Shown here: in pieces, positions 11,662 to 21,111 of the stretch | Layout: every line of letters starts with the position of its first letter | Position numbering within the stretch: the first letter of the stretch is position 1 | Origin: Gemmatimonadota bacterium | GTDB lineage: Bacteria; Gemmatimonadota; Gemmatimonadetes; Gemmatimonadales; GWC2-71-9 | DNA length: 35,173 nucleotides | NCBI GenBank assembly: GCA_003223415.1 | Contig: QHUY01000052.1 | Span: forward strand, 1 to 35,173 | Direction of reading: 5' to 3' | Made by a program: the position numbers and the translations under genes | Notes under the pieces: model-generated | Told to the model about the DNA's origin: nothing | The model's input: only the letters and a program-made list of their open reading frames with translations | Databases searched by the model: none

Positions 11662-13458
11662 TTAGGGCCGGAAGGTAGCGGACCGCCGCCCAGTGGGCAA
11701 CCGGGCATCAGGGTCGAGGAGCTGGAGGTCGACCGCGTCCGCGAGTGCGAAGCGCACGATGTCCTCGGCGAGCCGCGCGCTGCGTGCTGCGAGCGCCGCC
11801 TCCGCCGCCGCCCGCGCCTGGGCGATGCTCACCTGACGGATCAGCCACCGGATCAGCGGCAGCGCCGGCGGCGCGACGGACAGAGTCTCGTACCCGAGCC
11901 CGAGCAGCAGGAACGCCGACACCGGATCGGAGGCCATCTCTCCGCACACGCTCGCCGGCTTACCGGCCGCCTGCGCCGCGTTCGCGACGAGCTTCAGCAA
12001 CCGCAGTACCGCCGGGTCGTGCGGCGTGAACCGGTCCGCCAGCCGCGCATTGCCCCGGTCCACCACCAACGTGTATTGCGTAAGATCGTTCGTCCCGACG
12101 CTCAGGAAGTCGCTGACCTCGGCCATCCGGTCGGCCATCACGGCCGCGGCGGGCGTCTCCACCATCACGCCCACCGGGACGGTGGCGGCCGCGGCGATGC
12201 CCTGCTGGCGCAGCCGCTCGGCTTCCTCCGCCACCAGCTCGCGCGTGCGGTCCACCTCCTCGAGCCGCGTGACGAGCGGGATCATCAGGTGGATCGGAGC
12301 CCCGGCCGCGGCGCGCAGCGCCGCGCGGAGCTGCACCCGGAACAGCGCGGGCTCGTCGAGGCACACGCGGATGGCGCGCCACCCGAGGAACGGATTGGGC
12401 TCGACCGGAGCGCGGAACGGGGCCGGGAACTTGTCGCCGCCGAGATCATAGGTCCGCACCACCACCGGATGGCCCGGGAAGGCGTCCGCCACCCGGCGGA
12501 AATAGCCGGCTTGCTCGTCCTCGGTCGGCAGGGCGGTGTGGCCGGTGATGAGGAACTCGGTGCGGAGCAGCCCGACCCCTTCGGCGCCGTGCTGGCGGGC
12601 CGCCGCGATCTCATCGGGGAGGTCCACATTGCCGCGCAGCACGACCCGCGTGCCGTCGGTGGTGACCGCCGGCTGGTCCACCGCCCGCTCCAGCTGGTGC
12701 TCGAGCTCGCGCCGGCGCACGGCGCGCTCGCGCGCATCGCTGATCTCGGCGGGCGTCGGGTCGACCAGCACGGTGCCCCGCGTCCCGTCGAGGATCAACG
12801 TCATCCCCGGGGCGATGCGGTCCAGCGCCCCGGCGAGCCCCATCACCGCGGGCATGCCCATCGAGTGGGCCAGGATCGCCGCGTGCGACGTGCGCGTGCC
12901 TTCCTCGCTCAGCAGCCCGATCACCTGGTCGCGGTCGAATTGCACGGTGAGGCCCGGCCCGATCTCCCGCGCCACCAGGATGGACGGTTGCGCGATCTCC
13001 GGCTCGTCCGCCCCGCGGTCCAGCAGGTGCTGGATGACCCGGACGGTGACGCCGTTCAGGTCCGCCAGCCGTTCCTTGAGGCGCGCGCTGGGGCTCGCCG
13101 CCCACAGATCGCGCACTTCGAGGGCCTTGAACTCGAACGCCTTCTCTGCCGCGAGGTGGTTCTCCCGGATCAGGTTCTCGATGCCGCGCAGGAACTCCTT
13201 GTCTTCCAGCATGAGCAGCTGGGCGTCGAAGATGCGGGCCTCGTCCACCCCGGCGCGGTCCACGGCCCGCTGTTTCAAAGTCTGGATCTGGCGCTTCACG
13301 TCCCGGACGGCGGCGCGCAAGCGGCGCACCTCCTTCTCGACTTGGGAGCGCGCCACGACACGCTGCGGCACCTCCGGCAGGGTCCCGCGCACGCACACCG
13401 CGGGACCGATCGCGATCCCCGGCGACACCCCGATGCCTTTGAGCAGTCGCTCGCTCAT
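11662..13458 (-). CDS. ptsI: Phosphoenolpyruvate-protein phosphotransferase (PTS enzyme I)
   Basis: [13 protein letters not shown]; active-site [62 protein letters not shown]. Confidence 0.96.
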   Translation of the reverse strand: MSERLLKGIGVSPGIAIGPAVCVRGTLPEVPQRVVARSQVEKEVRRLRAAVRDVKRQIQTLKQRAVDRAGVDEARIFDAQLLMLEDKEFLRGIENLIRENHLAAEKAFEFKALEVRDLWAASPSARLKERLADLNGVTVRVIQHLLDRGADEPEIAQPSILVAREIGPGLTVQFDRDQVIGLLSEEGTRTSHAAILAHSMGMPAVMGLAGALDRIAPGMTLILDGTRGTVLVDPTPAEISDARERAVRRRELEHQLERAVDQPAVTTDGTRVVLRGNVDLPDEIAAARQHGAEGVGLLRTEFLITGHTALPTEDEQAGYFRRVADAFPGHPVVVRTYDLGGDKFPAPFRAPVEPNPFLGWRAIRVCLDEPALFRVQLRAALRAAAGAPIHLMIPLVTRLEEVDRTRELVAEEAERLRQQGIAAAATVPVGVMVETPAAAVMADRMAEVSDFLSVGTNDLTQYTLVVDRGNARLADRFTPHDPAVLRLLKLVANAAQAAGKPASVCGEMASDPVSAFLLLGLGYETLSVAPPALPLIRWLIRQVSIAQARAAAEAALAARSARLAEDIVRFALADAVDLQLLDPDARLPTGRRSATFRP

Positions 13459-13790
13459 GCCTCTTCCTCTTCTCTCGACGCCTCGTCCGCCGCCTCATCC
13501 GCCTCGGTGCCGGTGAGGTGCATTTCGTGGAAGCCGTCCGCCACCAGGGCGAGCAGCGCTGCCATCGCTTCCTCGGCGTCCTCTCCGTCGGTCTTAATGA
13601 CCAGCGTGGACCCCCGCTCGGCGGCGAGCATCATCACGCCCATGATGCTCTTGCCGTTGACCGCGAGGTCGTCCTTGCGGATCTCGACGGCGCTCTTGTA
13701 GCGGCCGGAGACCTTCACGAGCTCCGCGGCAGGTCGCGCGTGCATGCCGAGGGGGTTGACGATCGTCGCCGTCCGCTCGATCACCGCCAT
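13455..13790 (-). CDS. ptsH: HPr phosphocarrier protein with acidic C-terminal tail
   Basis: MAVIERTATIVNPLGMHARPAAELVKVSGRYKSAVEIRKDDLAVNGKSIMGVMMLAAERGSTL: catalytic His (GMHARPA) and regulatory Ser (GKSIMGV). ATG at 13790. Confidence 0.95.
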   Translation of the reverse strand: MAVIERTATIVNPLGMHARPAAELVKVSGRYKSAVEIRKDDLAVNGKSIMGVMMLAAERGSTLVIKTDGEDAEEAMAALLALVADGFHEMHLTGTEADEAADEASREEEEA

Positions 13791-14536
13791 ACCCACCCCG
13801 CCACCAGCGCCGCCGCGATCAGCGTGAGTCCGAGGCGCAGGCCCGTGAGGTTCATCGGTCGCCACCACAGCAGCACCAGCCCCAGGGCGGTGCCGCCAGC
13901 CAAGGCGATCCGGCCGCCCGCGGCGAACGGCGCCGCGAGGTAGCTCGCCCCGAGCGGCAGCGCCAGCCCCAGCGCCAGCGCCATCGCAGGCGCGGTGAAC
14001 GCCATGGCGCGCCGCAGCCCCGGATGATGCAGCGCGGTCGGGACGCGCGTGCCGTGCGCCCACCCCGCGCGCAGCGCCCACCAGCGCAGCGCGAGGTGGC
14101 CGGCGTTGTAGACCACCAGGAATCCCGCCACCGCCGTCCACCCGAGCCCCAGTGCGATCCCGGCGATCGCGAGTCCCGCGGCGAACGGGAGCCAGCCCGC
14201 CCACACGAGTCGATCGCCCAGGGAGCCGAGGGGACCCGCCAGTGCGGTGCGGAGGCGCTCGATCTGCTCCGGGGACGCTCCGTCGTGCTCCGCCCGCGCC
14301 GCCGCTCCGACCGCGAGGCCGGCCAGATACGGGTGCGCGTTGAAGAAATGCGTCCCCCGCCCCAGCGCCGCGTGGTAGGCCGCGCCGCCCGGCCCACCGG
14401 GCAGGTCGCGCAACAACGGCTCTTCCGCGACGCCGATGCCCAATCCGAGCATGTACTCGTAGTTCCACGAGCCCTGCACGGTGAAGAGGCGCAGCAGGCT
14501 GGTGCCCAGCCGCGGGCGCGGCGTTAGCGGAGCCAT
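13781..14536 (-). CDS. PTS mannose/fructose/sorbose-family EIID component
   Basis: MAPLTPRPRLGTSLLRLFTVQGSWNYEYMLGLGIGVAEEPLLRDL...; EIID-Man-like N-terminal motif and multiple TM segments; adjacent EIIC/B/A. Confidence 0.85.
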   Translation of the reverse strand: MAPLTPRPRLGTSLLRLFTVQGSWNYEYMLGLGIGVAEEPLLRDLPGGPGGAAYHAALGRGTHFFNAHPYLAGLAVGAAARAEHDGASPEQIERLRTALAGPLGSLGDRLVWAGWLPFAAGLAIAGIALGLGWTAVAGFLVVYNAGHLALRWWALRAGWAHGTRVPTALHHPGLRRAMAFTAPAMALALGLALPLGASYLAAPFAAGGRIALAGGTALGLVLLWWRPMNLTGLRLGLTLIAAALVAGWVWR

Positions 14537-15201
14537 ACCGCGAGCGCGCCTCCTCCCAGACCCAAGGCGAACCAGCGCAGCAGCTGGCCGCGTCCGACCA
14601 GCCGGAGTGTGCCCGCCCACGCGGCCGCCAGCGCCGCGGCGGTCGCGGCGACGGCGAGGGCGACGAAGCCGCGTTCCGAAAGCGTCCCCGCGATGGTCAC
14701 CCGGGCGACCCACGCCACCGCGAGTCCGACGCCCGTGACCAGAGCCGCGCGCACCGCATCCCGAACGATCCCGCCGACGTGCACGCGCACCAGAGTGCGG
14801 GGATCGCCCTGCTCGATCTGGGCGGCCGCACGGTGCACGGCGCGCGCGTTGAGCCGGCGGAGCAGATGGAGACTGAGGCCGCCCAGCATCGCGACCGGGA
14901 GCCCGACGAGCGCGCCGATCGCCAGGCCGCCCGCGCCGGTCAGCAGGTGGCCCGCGCTCACCGCGGCCACAGTGGCGGGCCCGTACTCGGGATAGCGCGC
15001 GGCGCCGACCGGCAGGACGTCGAGCTGGAACAGCTCGAACACCACGCCCAGCCGCAGCCCCAACTGGATGTCGCCGAGGATCAGCCCGGCACCGGCCCCC
15101 GCGACGAGCGGCCGCGCGATCATAATCTGCGGGACGCTGACCAGGTCGAGCCCGACCAGCGTCCCCCAGAGCAGCAGCACCAGCTGGACGTCGAGGCTCA
15201 C
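14524..15201 (-). CDS. PTS mannose-family EIIC component
   Basis: VSLDVQLVLLLWGTLVGLDLVSVPQIMIARPLVAGAGAGLILGDIQLGLRLGVVFELFQLDVLPVGA; GTG start at 15201 overlaps the EIIB stop (GTGA). Confidence 0.87.
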   Translation of the reverse strand: MSLDVQLVLLLWGTLVGLDLVSVPQIMIARPLVAGAGAGLILGDIQLGLRLGVVFELFQLDVLPVGAARYPEYGPATVAAVSAGHLLTGAGGLAIGALVGLPVAMLGGLSLHLLRRLNARAVHRAAAQIEQGDPRTLVRVHVGGIVRDAVRAALVTGVGLAVAWVARVTIAGTLSERGFVALAVAATAAALAAAWAGTLRLVGRGQLLRWFALGLGGGALAVWLR

Positions 15202-15671
15202 GTGAACTCCCCCACCGGCACGGCCCGGGCGGTCGGCACGTCCTGGGCGGTGACGTCCACCCCGCGCGCGGCGATGGCGCGCAGCGTGGCCGCCTCCGCG
15301 TCGGTGAGGTAGACGTAGCGGAGCCGCTCGCTGCGGCCCTGGCGGTGGTGAATGCCGCCGACGTTCACCTTGCCCACGCGGTTCGAGCCTCGGGCGAGCG
15401 CGGCCATCGTGTCGAGGTCGCCGGTCAGCAGGATGCCGACCCGCCGCTCGGCCTCCCACTCGGGCAGCCGTCGCAGCGCCTCGTCGACCGAGGCGAAAAT
15501 CACTTCGATGTGCGGCGGCACGCCCATGCGGTAGAGGTCCTGTTCCCAGTCACTGGCACGGACGGTGTCGTCCACCAGCACGATGAAGCTCGCGTCGAGG
15601 GGCTGGCCCCACCCCACGACGACCTGCCCGTGGATGAGCCGGTCGTCCACACGATAGAGCGCGATGCTCAT
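15198..15671 (-). CDS. PTS mannose-family EIIB component
   Basis: MSIALYRVDDRLIHGQVVVGWGQPL...: EIIB-Man active-site motif DDRLIHGQV. Confidence 0.95.
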   Translation of the reverse strand: MSIALYRVDDRLIHGQVVVGWGQPLDASFIVLVDDTVRASDWEQDLYRMGVPPHIEVIFASVDEALRRLPEWEAERRVGILLTGDLDTMAALARGSNRVGKVNVGGIHHRQGRSERLRYVYLTDAEAATLRAIAARGVDVTAQDVPTARAVPVGEFT

Positions 15672-16045
15672 GCGGCGGGAACGCGAATGGCCTTCCCCCC
15701 GGCGTCGGCGGCGCGGCGCGCCGCCTCGGCCGGAGTCACGTCCCGGTGAAAGACGAAGTCGAGCAGCATGGCGAGGTTCACGCCCGTCACCACGCCGAGG
15801 TCCGCCTTCCCTTTGGCGAGGCGAACCGCGCTGGTGAGACAGGAGCCACCGGGGAGATCCACGAACAGCACCGCCGGCCCCGCGCCGACGGCCTCGATAA
15901 TGCGGGCCGAAAGGGCGCCGGAGTCGCAGCCGTCGTTGCTGACGGCGAGCAGCGCGCCGTCCACGCCCGTGATGGCCCCCACCGCCGACACGAGGGCCTG
16001 CGCCAGGGCGGCGTGCGAGATGATCACCCCACGCAGCTCACTCAT
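15668..16045 (-). CDS. PTS mannose-family EIIA component
   Basis: MSELRGVIISHAALAQALVSAVGAITG...VLFVDLPGGSCLTSAVRLAKGKADLGVVTGVNLAMLLDFVF: EIIA-Man fold with His near residue 11. Confidence 0.92.
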   Translation of the reverse strand: MSELRGVIISHAALAQALVSAVGAITGVDGALLAVSNDGCDSGALSARIIEAVGAGPAVLFVDLPGGSCLTSAVRLAKGKADLGVVTGVNLAMLLDFVFHRDVTPAEAARRAADAGGKAIRVPAA

Positions 16046-17006
16046 AATCCTCTTCGAGGTACTCCTGGACGTCGGAGCGCGCGCGCATCCGCTTAAGGAG
16101 CCGCTCGTTCAGCGACCGCGCCGAGTCCACACCCGTGTAGCGCAGCAGGTGGTTCATCGCCACGACTTCGCAGATCACGGTCAGGTTCTTCCCAGGGTTG
16201 AGCGGCACGGTGACCAGGGGCACGGCCACGTCCAGCAGCACGGTTTGCTGGCTGTCGAGGCCGGTGCGGTCGTACTCATGCGAGGCATCCCAGTCCTCGA
16301 GTTGCACCACGACCTCGATGCGCTTCTGCTGGCGCACGGCCCGGATGCCGAACAGCGCCTTGATGTCGATCAGGCCGACGCCGCGGATCTCCATGTAGTG
16401 GCGCGACAGCTCGTGCCCGCGGCCGATCAGCACGTCGTTCCCTTGCCGGGTGATGTGCACCACGTCGTCCGCGACGAGGCGATGGCCGCGCTCCACCAGG
16501 TCGAGCACGCACTCGCTCTTGCCGATGCCGGAGCGCCCCAGGAACAGCAGCCCGACCCCGAACACGTCCGCCAGGGAGGCGTGGACGGTAGTCGAGGGCG
16601 CGAACACATCGTCGAGGAACGGCTTCAGGCGGCGGTAGAACTCAGCCGTCTTGAGCTTGGTCCGGATGACCGCCACGCCCTTGGCGCGCGCCAGCGCCAG
16701 CAGCTCGGCCGGCGGCTTCTGGGACTTGGTGACGATCACGGCAGGCAGCTCGAAGCCGAAGAACGTCTCGAGGGCACGGTGCCGCGCCGCCGCGTCGAGC
16801 GAGCCGAGGTAGGCAATCTCGGTCTCGCCCAGAATGTGCAGCCGGTCGGCCACGAATCGCGCCGTGTACCCGGCGAGGACGAGGCCTGGGCTCGACGCTT
16901 CGGGCGAGGGGATCTCGCGGTCGAGCCCCACGTCGCCCGTGAGCGCCTCGAGCTGCAGCGGGTCACCCTTGCGGGCCAGCAGGTCGCGGATCTTCGGCTT
17001 CGTCAC
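16038..17006 (-). CDS. hprK: HPr kinase/phosphorylase
   Basis: Walker A FLGRSGIGKSECVLDLVERGHRLVADDVVHI; signature EIRGVGLIDIKALFGIRAVR. Confidence 0.96.
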   Translation of the reverse strand: MTKPKIRDLLARKGDPLQLEALTGDVGLDREIPSPEASSPGLVLAGYTARFVADRLHILGETEIAYLGSLDAAARHRALETFFGFELPAVIVTKSQKPPAELLALARAKGVAVIRTKLKTAEFYRRLKPFLDDVFAPSTTVHASLADVFGVGLLFLGRSGIGKSECVLDLVERGHRLVADDVVHITRQGNDVLIGRGHELSRHYMEIRGVGLIDIKALFGIRAVRQQKRIEVVVQLEDWDASHEYDRTGLDSQQTVLLDVAVPLVTVPLNPGKNLTVICEVVAMNHLLRYTGVDSARSLNERLLKRMRARSDVQEYLEEDYE

Positions 17007-17323
17007 CGGGGCTCGCGGGCGAGAGAGGCGCGGAGCGCGCGGCGCTTGCGGGCCGGCGCCTTGTCGAGCTGGCGCCGCACGCGCGCCACGGCGCGATCCA
17101 GGGCCGAGCGGTGATCGGGGCCGCCGGCCGTGCCGACGTGCACCCGGCCGCGCGCCGTATGCAGGCGGATCTCCACCTCGGCCGTGCCGTGGTCGGCGCC
17201 GAAGATCACCTGGGCGTCGTGGGGGCGGGAGGCGACCTTCGCGAGCCGACCGACCAGCTCGCGCGCCCGTGCACGGAGCTCCTCGGGGACGACACAGTGG
17301 CGGGTGGTGATGGTGGTGCGCAT
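17003..17323 (-). CDS. hpf: Ribosome hibernation-promoting factor / sigma-54 modulation family protein
   Basis: MRTTITTRHCVVPEELRARARELVGRLAKVASRPHDAQVIFGADHGTAEVEIRLHTARGRVHVGTAGGPDHRSALDRAVARVRRQLDK; ATG at 17323. Confidence 0.82.
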   Translation of the reverse strand: MRTTITTRHCVVPEELRARARELVGRLAKVASRPHDAQVIFGADHGTAEVEIRLHTARGRVHVGTAGGPDHRSALDRAVARVRRQLDKAPARKRRALRASLAREPR

Positions 17324-17327
17324 GGGA

Positions 17328-18443
17328 TCATCCTCCCTGAGCGATGACGCGCTGCAGGTGCGCCTCGGTAGCGTGGGCGGCCCGGTCCCACGTGAGCGAC
17401 TCGGCGAAGGCGCGGGCGCCCCGGCCCAGCCGTGCCACCAAGGCGGGATCCACCGCGAGCGCGACCATCCGCTCGGCCAGGTGCCGCCAGTCGCCGTGTG
17501 GCACGAGGAAGCCCGTCTCGCCGTGGCGCACCGACTCTCGCAGCCCGGGGCTGTCGGACGCGAGCGCCGGCGTCGCACATCCGGCCGCCTCGACATTCGA
17601 GATGCCCCAGCCCTCCTTCGGGCTGGGGAAGACCACCGCCCAGGCGCGGCGCAGCCGCCGCCGTTTCTCCTCCTCCGGCACGAAGCCGAGGAAGCGCACG
17701 GCCGAATCCACTCCCAGCTCTCCCGCGAGCCGCTCGAGCCGCGGTCGGTCGTCGCCCTGCCCCGCGATCTCGAGCGCGACGTCGGGCTGCCGGCGCCGGG
17801 CTTCGGCCAGGGCCCGCAGCGCGATCTCTACCCCTTTATAACGCTTCAGGCGCCCGACGTACAGGAACGTGGGCCGCTCGGCGCGCGGCGTCGCGGGATC
17901 CGGAACGTACCAGGCGCTGTCCACGCCCGGGCAGATCACGGCGATGCGCTCCCGCGGCACTCCGCGGGCCACGAGGTCGTCCCGGGTGCTGTCGCTGATG
18001 GCGTGGAACGCGGCGCGGCGGTAGGCGCGGGGGATCGGCCGCTCGGCGGCCCAAACGATCGCCGCCACAGGAACGCTCGCCTCCGCGAAGGCGGTGCTGC
18101 CGAACAAATGCGGTACGATCGCGCAGAACGGCAGCCGCGTCATCGCAGCGAGGAACAACGGCAGCTTGTTGATGTCTTCGACCACCACGTCGTAGGCGGC
18201 CACCCGCAGCCGTGCCCGCACCGCCCCGCGCCCCAGGAGCGCAAAGCTGTGGCGACCACCCGTGCGGTACACGGCGATGCCGTCGAGCTCGGTGCGGGAT
18301 GCGGCGCCCGGCCACCCGCTCGTCACGAGGTCGATGGTGTGGCCCGCGCGGGCCAGGCGGCCGAAGATCTCATGCAAATGGATCTCCGCGCCGCCCGCGT
18401 AGGGGTTCTCGCGGTCGTTCCAGTTGACCAGCAAAATCCTCAC
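17328..18443 (-). CDS. Glycosyltransferase family 4 (GT-B)
   Basis: VRILLVNWNDRENPYAGGAEIHLHEIFGRLARAGHTIDLVTSG...FLYVGRLKRYKGVEIALRALAEAR...FPSPKEGWGISNVEAAGCATPALASDSPGLRESV; GTG start at 18443. Confidence 0.92.
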   Translation of the reverse strand: MRILLVNWNDRENPYAGGAEIHLHEIFGRLARAGHTIDLVTSGWPGAASRTELDGIAVYRTGGRHSFALLGRGAVRARLRVAAYDVVVEDINKLPLFLAAMTRLPFCAIVPHLFGSTAFAEASVPVAAIVWAAERPIPRAYRRAAFHAISDSTRDDLVARGVPRERIAVICPGVDSAWYVPDPATPRAERPTFLYVGRLKRYKGVEIALRALAEARRRQPDVALEIAGQGDDRPRLERLAGELGVDSAVRFLGFVPEEEKRRRLRRAWAVVFPSPKEGWGISNVEAAGCATPALASDSPGLRESVRHGETGFLVPHGDWRHLAERMVALAVDPALVARLGRGARAFAESLTWDRAAHATEAHLQRVIAQGG

Positions 18444-18853
18444 AGCGCGCCCAGCTCCCGCGCAACCGCGTCCAGCACCCCGTTCACGAAAGCGGGCGCC
18501 TTGGCGCCCGCGAACCAGTGGGCGAGCTTGACCGCCTCGTCGATCACTACGCGCGACGGCGTGCGGCCCTCCGATAACTCGGCGAGCGCGAGGCGCAGGA
18601 TGTTGCGCTCGATCACCCCGACCCGCTCGAGGCGCCAGTGTTCGGTGGCCTCGGCGATCCGGCGGTCGATCTCGGGCAGCTCGGCCACGGCCTGGGCGGC
18701 GAGGTCGGCACCGCGGTCGTAGCCCGCCGGCGCGGCCCCGTAAATGCGGGCGATGCGGACGACGACCGTTTCGATGGACGGCCGGCTCGACAGGTCCCAC
18801 GCATACAGGATCTGCAGCGCGCGGGCGCGTGCCTTAGTCTCGGGGCGCTGCAC
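18440..18853 (-). CDS. nusB: Transcription antitermination factor NusB
   Basis: RPETKARARALQILYAWDL...VGVIERNILRLALAELSEGRTPSRVVIDEAVKLAHWFAGAKAPAFVNGVLDAVARE. Confidence 0.95.
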   Translation of the reverse strand: MQRPETKARARALQILYAWDLSSRPSIETVVVRIARIYGAAPAGYDRGADLAAQAVAELPEIDRRIAEATEHWRLERVGVIERNILRLALAELSEGRTPSRVVIDEAVKLAHWFAGAKAPAFVNGVLDAVARELGAL

Positions 18854-19319
18854 GCGTCACCTGGGCCAGGACGTCCGCCGTGCGCAGCGCCGCCTCGGCC
18901 GCCTCGTACCCCTTGTTCCCCGCCGCGCCGCCAGCGCGGGCCTGCGCCTGCTCCAGGCTATCCGTGGTGAGGACACCGAAGCCCAGGGCCACGCGGTGCG
19001 CCAGCGCTACGTTGCCGAGGCCTCGGGCGGCCTCGGCAGCGAGGAACTCGAAATGGGGGGTCTCGCCGCGGATCACACAGCCGAGCGCGACGATGGCGGC
19101 GTACCGGCCGCTCGCGGCGGCGGCCTCGGCCGCCACGGGCAATTCGAACGCCCCGGGCACCCACACCACGTCCACGGACGCCTCGGGCACCCGGTGCTCG
19201 GTGAGGCATTGCCGGGCGCCGTCGAGCAGGCGGCGCGTCACGAGCTCGTTGTAGCGGCTCACGACGACCGCCACGCGCTGCTTCACCGGGGCGCGGGGGG
19301 AGCCTGCGAGCTCGGCCAC
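18834..19319 (-). CDS. ribH: 6,7-dimethyl-8-ribityllumazine synthase
   Basis: VKQRVAVVVSRYNELVTRRLLDGARQCL...VVWVPGAFELPVAAEAAAASGRYAAIVALGCVIRGETPHFEFLAAEAARGLGNVAL; GTG start proposed at 19319. Confidence 0.95.
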   Translation of the reverse strand: MAELAGSPRAPVKQRVAVVVSRYNELVTRRLLDGARQCLTEHRVPEASVDVVWVPGAFELPVAAEAAAASGRYAAIVALGCVIRGETPHFEFLAAEAARGLGNVALAHRVALGFGVLTTDSLEQAQARAGGAAGNKGYEAAEAALRTADVLAQVTRAAPRD

Positions 19320-19321
19320 GG

Positions 19322-20527
19322 TCAGTGAGTCAGCAGATGGCCGAGCTTGTCGCGCTTGACGTCGAGGTAGGCGCGGTTTTCTTCGGAGGGCGCCGGCACC
19401 AGCGGCACGCGCTCCACGATCTCCAGCCCGTAGCCTTCCAGCCCCACCAGTTTCATCGGATTGTTGGTGAGCACCCGGATCGACGACAGGTGGAGATCGA
19501 GCAGGATCTGAGCGCCAATGCCGTAATTGCGCAGGTCGGGCTTGAAGCCGAGCTCCTGGTTGGCGGTCACCGTGTCGTGCCCGGCATCCTGCAGCTCGTA
19601 CGCCTTCAGTTTGTTGAGGAGACCGATCCCTCGGCCTTCCTGATCGAGGTAGACCACCACGCCGCAGCCCTCCTCGGCGATCCGGCGCATGGCGCTGTGC
19701 AGCTGCCAACCGCAGTCGCACCGCGCCGAGCCGAACACGTCGCCGGTGAGGCACTTGGAGTGCATGCGGACGAGGACGCTCTGCCGGCCCTGCACCTCGC
19801 CGTGCACCAGCGCCACGTGCTCGGCGGGATCCACGTCGTTGCGGTAGCCGATGATGCGGAATTCTCCGAACGGCGTCGGCAGCCGGGCCTCGGCGACCCG
19901 GTGCACCAGCCGCTCGTGGGCCAGCCGGTAGGCGACGAGCTGGGCGACGGTGATGAAGCCGAGCCCGTGCGTCCGGGCGAACCGCTCGAGGTCGGGCCGA
20001 CGGGCCATCGTGCCGTCCGAGTTCAGAATCTCGCAGATCACCCCGGCCGGGTAGAGCCCCGCTAGCCGCGCGAGGTCCACGCTCGCCTCGGTCTGGCCGA
20101 CGCGCTGCAGCACGCCGCCCGGCCGCGCGCGGAGGGGGAACACGTGTCCGGGGCGCCGCAGGTCGCCCGGCACCGTCGCCGGGTCGATCGCCACCCGGAT
20201 CGTGGTCGCGCGGTCGGCCGCCGAGATGCCCGTCGTCACACCGAACTGGGGCGCGGCGTCCACGCTCACCGTGAACGCCGTCTCGCGCGTCTCGGTGTTG
20301 GTTTCGGCCATCTGGGGCAGCCCGAGCGCCTGGCAGCGCTCCGGCGTGAGCGTGAGGCAGATCAGCCCCCGAGCGTGCATCGCCATGAAGTTGATCATCT
20401 CGGGGGTGACCTTCTCGGCCGCGCCGATGAGGTCGCCCTCGTTCTCGCGGTCCTCGTCGTCGGCCACGATGACGAGCTTGCCCGCGCGGATGTCTTCGAT
20501 CGCCTGCTCTACCTGTCCGTACGGCAT
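19322..20527 (-). CDS. ribBA: Bifunctional 3,4-dihydroxy-2-butanone-4-phosphate synthase / GTP cyclohydrolase II
   Basis: MPYGQVEQAIEDIRAGKLVIVADDEDRENEGDLIGAAEKVTPEMINFMAMHARGLICL (RibB) plus MHSKCLTGDVFGSARCDCGWQL...DQEGRGIGLLNKLKAYELQD (RibA). Confidence 0.97.
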   Translation of the reverse strand: MPYGQVEQAIEDIRAGKLVIVADDEDRENEGDLIGAAEKVTPEMINFMAMHARGLICLTLTPERCQALGLPQMAETNTETRETAFTVSVDAAPQFGVTTGISAADRATTIRVAIDPATVPGDLRRPGHVFPLRARPGGVLQRVGQTEASVDLARLAGLYPAGVICEILNSDGTMARRPDLERFARTHGLGFITVAQLVAYRLAHERLVHRVAEARLPTPFGEFRIIGYRNDVDPAEHVALVHGEVQGRQSVLVRMHSKCLTGDVFGSARCDCGWQLHSAMRRIAEEGCGVVVYLDQEGRGIGLLNKLKAYELQDAGHDTVTANQELGFKPDLRNYGIGAQILLDLHLSSIRVLTNNPMKLVGLEGYGLEIVERVPLVPAPSEENRAYLDVKRDKLGHLLTH

Positions 20528-21111
20528 AGTTGTCTCACGTATTTGCCCAGCACGTCGCCCTCGACGTGCACCCGATCCCCGGGCCGCAGCGCGTCCAGCG
20601 TCGTGTGCCCGCGCGTGAACGGGATCAGGGACACCTGGACCACCCCGCTTCCGGGCAGCGCGTTCACGGTGAGGCTGACGCCGTCCACAGTGATCGAGCC
20701 GTGCAGGATACACAGCTCCAGCACGTCGGAGGGTACCCGCAGGTCCACGAGCAGCGCGTCGCCCTGTTCGGCCACCCCTGCCACCGTCGCCACGGCGTCC
20801 ACGTGGCCCTGGACGAAGTGCCCGCCCAGGCGGTCCACCGGACGCACCGCGCGCTCGAGATTCACCGCTCGCCCGGTCGCCCACTCACCAATCAGCGTCC
20901 GGCCGAGCGTGGTGTCCACGGCGTGGACCGTGAAGCCGCCCTTGACCACGCGCGCGACGGTGAGGCACGCGCCGTTCACCGCGATGCTCTCGCCGCGCTT
21001 CAACCCCTTGTAGGGAGCTCGGATGGTGAGGACCATTCCCCTGTCCCCATTCCCCATTCCCCCGGTGACGCGGGCCAAGCGCCCGACCGCGCTTACGATG
21101 CCGGTAAACAT
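20509..21111 (-). CDS. ribE: Riboflavin synthase alpha chain
   Basis: MFTGIVSAVGRL...GESIAVNGACLTVARVVKGGFTVHAVDTTLGRTLIGEW...GGHFVQGHVDAVATV. Confidence 0.96.
   Translation of the reverse strand: MFTGIVSAVGRLARVTGGMGNGDRGMVLTIRAPYKGLKRGESIAVNGACLTVARVVKGGFTVHAVDTTLGRTLIGEWATGRAVNLERAVRPVDRLGGHFVQGHVDAVATVAGVAEQGDALLVDLRVPSDVLELCILHGSITVDGVSLTVNALPGSGVVQVSLIPFTRGHTTLDALRPGDRVHVEGDVLGKYVRQLCRTDR
21033..21063. repeat. Heptamer tandem repeat inside ribE
   Basis: Minus strand GGGG GAATGGG GAATGGG GACAGGG GAATGG, i.e. about four GGGGAAT-type 7-nt units. Confidence 0.85.

Noticed and set aside
12019-13701. Plus-strand 560-aa ORF over ptsI
   Set aside because: Antisense shadow of Enzyme I/HPr coding sequence; no domain recognised.
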